Positions 61,590-64,000 of a stretch of DNA of 64,000 nt are shown piece by piece (positions within the stretch are counted from its first letter, which is position 1; the number at the start of each line of letters is the position of its first letter). The position numbers and the translations under genes were made by a program. The notes beneath the pieces were generated by a model that saw only the letters and a program-made list of their open reading frames with translations, was not told the origin of the DNA and ran no database searches. This stretch comes from Agrococcus jenensis (GTDB lineage: Bacteria > Actinomycetota > Actinomycetes > Actinomycetales > Microbacteriaceae). The stretch covers positions 1,488,001 through 1,552,000 of the forward strand of contig NZ_RKHJ01000001.1 in NCBI RefSeq assembly GCF_003752465.1, written 5' to 3'.

Positions 61590-62084
61590 TCAGGCGGCGT
61601 AGGCGTCGCGCAGCGCGGGGTAGTAGTCGTCCCAGTCGGGCATCGGCTGCCCCGCGAGCGCGGCGACCAGCCGGTCGAGGTACCACTCCCAGCCGGCGCC
61701 GATGTCGGGCAGCGCCGAGAGCGCGACGTCGTGGTGCGTGAAGCGGATCGTGGCGCCCGAGCCGGCGTCGTGCCCGCCGTCGAGGACCTCGACCTCGAGG
61801 CTCCACGAGCCGTGCTCGTCGGTGGTGAGCACCGCGAGGTGCTCGGGCGCGTGGCAGTCGAGGATCTCGACCGCGGTCGTCGCGTCGCCCTCCTCGGCGG
61901 TCATGCTCATGACGACCTCGCCCGAGTCGGGGTCGCCCGCGTAGGTGCCGAACCACATCCCGAGCTCGCGCGACTCCGTCAGGAACGGCCAGACCGCGAT
62001 CGCGTCGGCCGCGACCCTCCGCTCGAGCGCGAGCTCGGCCGACTCGCCGTGCTCGGTGACCGTGCCTGTGCGTGCGATCGCCAT
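61590..62084 (-). CDS. SRPBCC/AHSA1-like domain protein
   Basis: The 164-residue protein has the START/AHSA1-like fold (LERRVAADAIAVWPFLTESRELGMWFGTYAGD at the start and GAGWEWYLDRLVAALAGQPMPDWDDYYP at the end). These bind small hydrophobic molecules or act as cochaperone-like proteins. No substrate can be given. CGGAGGGAG precedes the ATG at 62084. It is convergent with folD, 7 nt apart. Confidence 0.85.
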   Translation of the reverse strand: MAIARTGTVTEHGESAELALERRVAADAIAVWPFLTESRELGMWFGTYAGDPDSGEVVMSMTAEEGDATTAVEILDCHAPEHLAVLTTDEHGSWSLEVEVLDGGHDAGSGATIRFTHHDVALSALPDIGAGWEWYLDRLVAALAGQPMPDWDDYYPALRDAYAA

Positions 62085-62165
62085 CTCGCTCCCTCCGCCG
62101 CGGCCGAGCCTACGCATCCGTCCCGCCACAGCGCCAGGCCCGCCGGTGGGCACCGGCGGCGAGGG

Positions 62166-62705
62166 TCAGTGCGTGTGGATGGCGTCGGCGTAGAGCCGGA
62201 TGCGCGTGCTGTAGACGTCGGCGTTCCGCGCGATGCCGCGGCGCTCGTCCTCGGTCGTCTCGCGGCGCACCTTGCCCGGCACGCCCGCGACGAGCGAGTG
62301 CTCGGGGATGACGGTGCCCTCGGTGACGAGCGCGCCGGCGGCGATGATCGAGCCGGTGCCGATCACCGCGCCGTTCATGACGGTCGCGTGCATCCCGATG
62401 AGCACGTCATCCTCGACGGTGCAGCCGTGCACGACCGCGTTGTGGCCGATCGAGACGCGAGCGCCGATGCGCAGCGGCGAGCCGTGGTCGACGTGGAGCG
62501 AGCAGGAGTCCTGCACGTTGCTGTCCTCGCCGATCGTGATCGGCTCCTCCTCGGCGCGCAGGCTCGCGCCCGGCCAGATGCCCACCCGCTCGCCGAGCGA
62601 GACCGCGCCCGCGATGACGGCGCCAGGCATGACGAGCGCCGACTTCGGCAGGTGCGGGGTGCGGCCAGGCAGCGGGATGATCGTGGCGCGCTCGTGGACG
62701 GTCAT
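62166..62705 (-). CDS. Gamma-class carbonic anhydrase-like protein
   Basis: The 179-residue protein is a left-handed beta-helix of hexapeptide repeats with GEDSNVQDSCSLHVDHG, GARVSIGHNAVVHGCTV and GMHATVMNGAVIG, holding the expected His metal ligands. The gamma-CA/PaaY/YrdA group fits. It may hydrate CO2, but many such proteins are of unproven activity. ATG at 62705 follows TACCCT by 6 nt. Confidence 0.88.
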   Translation of the reverse strand: MTVHERATIIPLPGRTPHLPKSALVMPGAVIAGAVSLGERVGIWPGASLRAEEEPITIGEDSNVQDSCSLHVDHGSPLRIGARVSIGHNAVVHGCTVEDDVLIGMHATVMNGAVIGTGSIIAAGALVTEGTVIPEHSLVAGVPGKVRRETTEDERRGIARNADVYSTRIRLYADAIHTH

Positions 62706-62711
62706 GGCGCC

Positions 62712-62717
62712 AGGGTA
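62712..62717 (-). promoter_or_regulatory. Leaderless -10 (TACCCT)
   Basis: On the minus strand TACCCT ends 6 nt before the ATG at 62705. Confidence 0.6.
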
Positions 62718-62726
62718 GCCCCGGCG

Positions 62727-62732
62727 TATCCT
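62727..62732 (+). promoter_or_regulatory. Leaderless -10 (TATCCT)
   Basis: TATCCT ends 6 nt before the ATG at 62739. The two divergent hexamers are only 9 nt apart. Confidence 0.6.
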
Positions 62733-62738
62733 CACGGC

Positions 62739-63101
62739 ATGAGGATCGAGGCGCTGGAGCCGCACCAGGTGTTCGTCTTCGGATCGAACGCGTCCGGGCA
62801 CCACGGGGCGGGAGCCGCGCGCATGGCGCTCGAGCGCTTCGGCGCCGTGTGGGGCGAGGGGCACGGGCTGCACGGCCAGTCCTACGCGATCGACACGATG
62901 AGCGGCCTGCCGACGATCGAGCGCGAGGTGCAGGCGTTCCTCGCCTTCGCCGCCGAGCATCCCGAGCTCGAGCTGCTCGTGACGGAGATCGGCTGCGGCA
63001 TCGCCGGCTACACGCCCGAGCAGATCGCGCCGCTCTTCCTCGGCGGTCCCGGGAACGTGGTGCTGCCGGAGCGGTTCCGGGCGGTGCTCGAGCGCGACTG
63101 A
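62739..63101 (+). CDS. A1S_2505-like (phage non-structural type) conserved protein
   Basis: The 120-residue protein has the conserved pattern HQVFVFGSNASGHHGAGAARMALERFGAVWGEG followed by GQSYAIDT and VTEIGCGIAGYTPEQIAPLF. This matches the A1S_2505/phage non-structural family, also found in many bacterial chromosomes. The fold is macro-domain-like by sequence, with glycine-rich loops that could bind a nucleotide, but no function is known. No phage genes surround it. Confidence 0.8.
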   Translation: MRIEALEPHQVFVFGSNASGHHGAGAARMALERFGAVWGEGHGLHGQSYAIDTMSGLPTIEREVQAFLAFAAEHPELELLVTEIGCGIAGYTPEQIAPLFLGGPGNVVLPERFRAVLERD

Positions 63102-63119
63102 CCGCACCGCGGGGACGCC

Positions 63120-63172
63120 GTACCCCATCGCTTCTTCGAAGAACTGATGCGCTTCTCGGAGAAGTGGGGTAC
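63120..63172. promoter_or_regulatory. Nested palindromes upstream of the sugar permease gene
   Basis: GTACCCCA and TGGGGTAC enclose two short dyads, TTCTTCGAAGAA (63132-63143, perfect) and CTTCTCGGAGAAG (63152-63164). It is 48 nt before the permease GTG and 18 nt after the previous gene. It could be a pair of repressor sites, or a terminator. Confidence 0.45.
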
Positions 63173-63219
63173 TACATGGAGTGCGGTTCCCACCCGGCCG
63201 CCTGACCCCAGGAGGCACC

Positions 63220-64000
63220 GTGTCGACGACGACCGCAGCTCCAGACGCCACACGGCCCGGCGATCCGCCGGGCGATCGCCGCACGCGGCGCAAGCGCGCA
63301 CCGAGGACGCCCCTGACGAAGAGCCAGCGGCGCGAGGCGCTCACGGGCTACCTCTTCATCTCTCCGTGGATCGTCGGCTTCCTCGTCTTCACGCTCGGCG
63401 CGATGGTCTACAGCCTCGTGATCTCGTTCAGCCGCTACCAGCTGGCGACCGACACCGCCCGCCCCGTCGGGCTCGCGAACTACGAGGCGCTCTTCGAGGA
63501 CCCGAAGATCGGCATCGCGCTCGCGAACACGCTGTACTACGCGGTGCTCGCGGTGCCGCTCGAGATCGTCCTGGCGCTCGGGCTCGCGCTGCTGCTCAAC
63601 AGCGCGCGCCGCGGTGCGGGCATCTTCCGCACCATCTTCTACCTGCCCAAGATGACGCCCGCAGTGGCCACGGCATCCGTCTTCCTGCTGCTGCTGAACG
63701 GCAGCCAGGGCGCCATCAACCGCGGGCTCGCAGCGATCGGCATCCAGGGCCCGCAGTGGCTGCTCGACCCGGCGTGGGTCAAGCCGTCGATCGTGCTCAT
63801 GACGCTGTGGGGCGTCGCCGGCACGATGGTGATCTTCCTCGCGGCGCTGCAGAACGTGCCGAAGGACCTCTACGAGGCCGCATCGCTCGACGGTGCGGGC
63901 GCCGGCCGGCGCTTCTGGAACGTCACCGTGCCGATGATCTCGCCGGCGATCTTCTTCAACGTGCTGGTGCTCACGATCGCGGCGTTCCAGATCTTCGACC
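63220..64000 (+). CDS. Carbohydrate ABC transporter permease, MalF/UgpA-like (partial)
   Basis: The first 260 residues run off the right edge. A basic N-terminal tail (~1-42) is followed by membrane segments and the EAA motif EAASLDGAGAGRRFWNVTVP starting at Glu219, which docks on the ATPase subunit. This is a binding-protein-dependent sugar permease; the partner genes lie outside the window. GGAGG lies 4 nt before the GTG. A nested palindrome just upstream may hold its operator. Confidence 0.9.
   Translation, partial: MSTTTAAPDATRPGDPPGDRRTRRKRAPRTPLTKSQRREALTGYLFISPWIVGFLVFTLGAMVYSLVISFSRYQLATDTARPVGLANYEALFEDPKIGIALANTLYYAVLAVPLEIVLALGLALLLNSARRGAGIFRTIFYLPKMTPAVATASVFLLLLNGSQGAINRGLAAIGIQGPQWLLDPAWVKPSIVLMTLWGVAGTMVIFLAALQNVPKDLYEAASLDGAGAGRRFWNVTVPMISPAIFFNVLVLTIAAFQIFD

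Noticed and set aside
62739..63101. Prophage remnant
   Set aside because: The A1S_2505-like protein is phage-related by name only; no integrase, capsid or att sites surround it.

Overview
This is high-GC actinobacterial chromosome, most likely Microbacteriaceae (Agrococcus-like; the genus is an inference from style and gene content, not proven). The evidence is strong G/C third-position bias, frequent GTG starts, SufS-SufU type Fe-S assembly, PcrA with its own terminator, SOS boxes of the actinobacterial TCGAAC-N4-GTTCGA type, an imuA'-imuB-dnaE2 mutasome and a monomeric NADP isocitrate dehydrogenase. No rRNA, tRNA, CRISPR array, insertion sequence or prophage was found. Gene density is high, and most genes are housekeeping or transport.

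Layout. 1-2200: end of sufS, sufU, a BASS-family transporter and a VOC protein. 2200-6900: a Bax-inhibitor-1 membrane protein, a glycerophosphodiesterase and an LPXTG-anchored lamin-tail surface protein. 6950-11800: pcrA, a small membrane protein, and an FAD/NAD(P) protein translationally coupled to a tiny upstream ORF. 11800-19400: a VOC gene, the tctCBA tricarboxylate uptake operon, its divergent CitA/CitB-like two-component system, a DM13 protein and a VIT-family transporter. 19500-30700: central metabolism (sucCD, icd, purNH) with accessory genes between them: a deazaflavin oxidoreductase, an MBL-fold protein, and an orphan AbiEi/DUF559 gene flanked by imperfect inverted repeats. 30700-37500: a 19-bp tandem repeat, a P-loop kinase-like protein, a heterodimeric ABC exporter behind a leader-peptide 5' UTR, a secreted alpha-amylase and a GNAT enzyme. 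37500-44700: a PfkB kinase and the SOS mutasome. 44700-54000: a secreted ExeM/NucH-type nuclease with cell-wall-binding repeats, purU, a DivIVA-like small protein, an MFS transporter, a SolA-like oxidase, PhzF and a LysR regulator divergent from putA. 54000-64000: putA, DinB, an SDR enzyme, a ZTP riboswitch with glyA-folD, SRPBCC, gamma carbonic anhydrase, an A1S_2505-like protein and the start of a sugar ABC permease gene.

Themes. One-carbon and purine metabolism recurs: purN and purH consume 10-formyl-THF, purU hydrolyses it, and glyA-folD make it under a ZTP riboswitch. Citrate uptake (tct), icd and sucCD link to the TCA cycle. Thirteen genes begin 6-8 nt after a TANNNT hexamer and so look leaderless. 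Several long intergenic palindromes fall into small dispersed families, usually at gene ends.

The best candidates for something undescribed are the leader peptide with alternative hairpins before the ABC exporter, the inverted-repeat-flanked AbiEi/DUF559 gene, the dispersed palindrome families, and the 41-codon coupled ORF before the FAD protein. All are inferences from one sequence.
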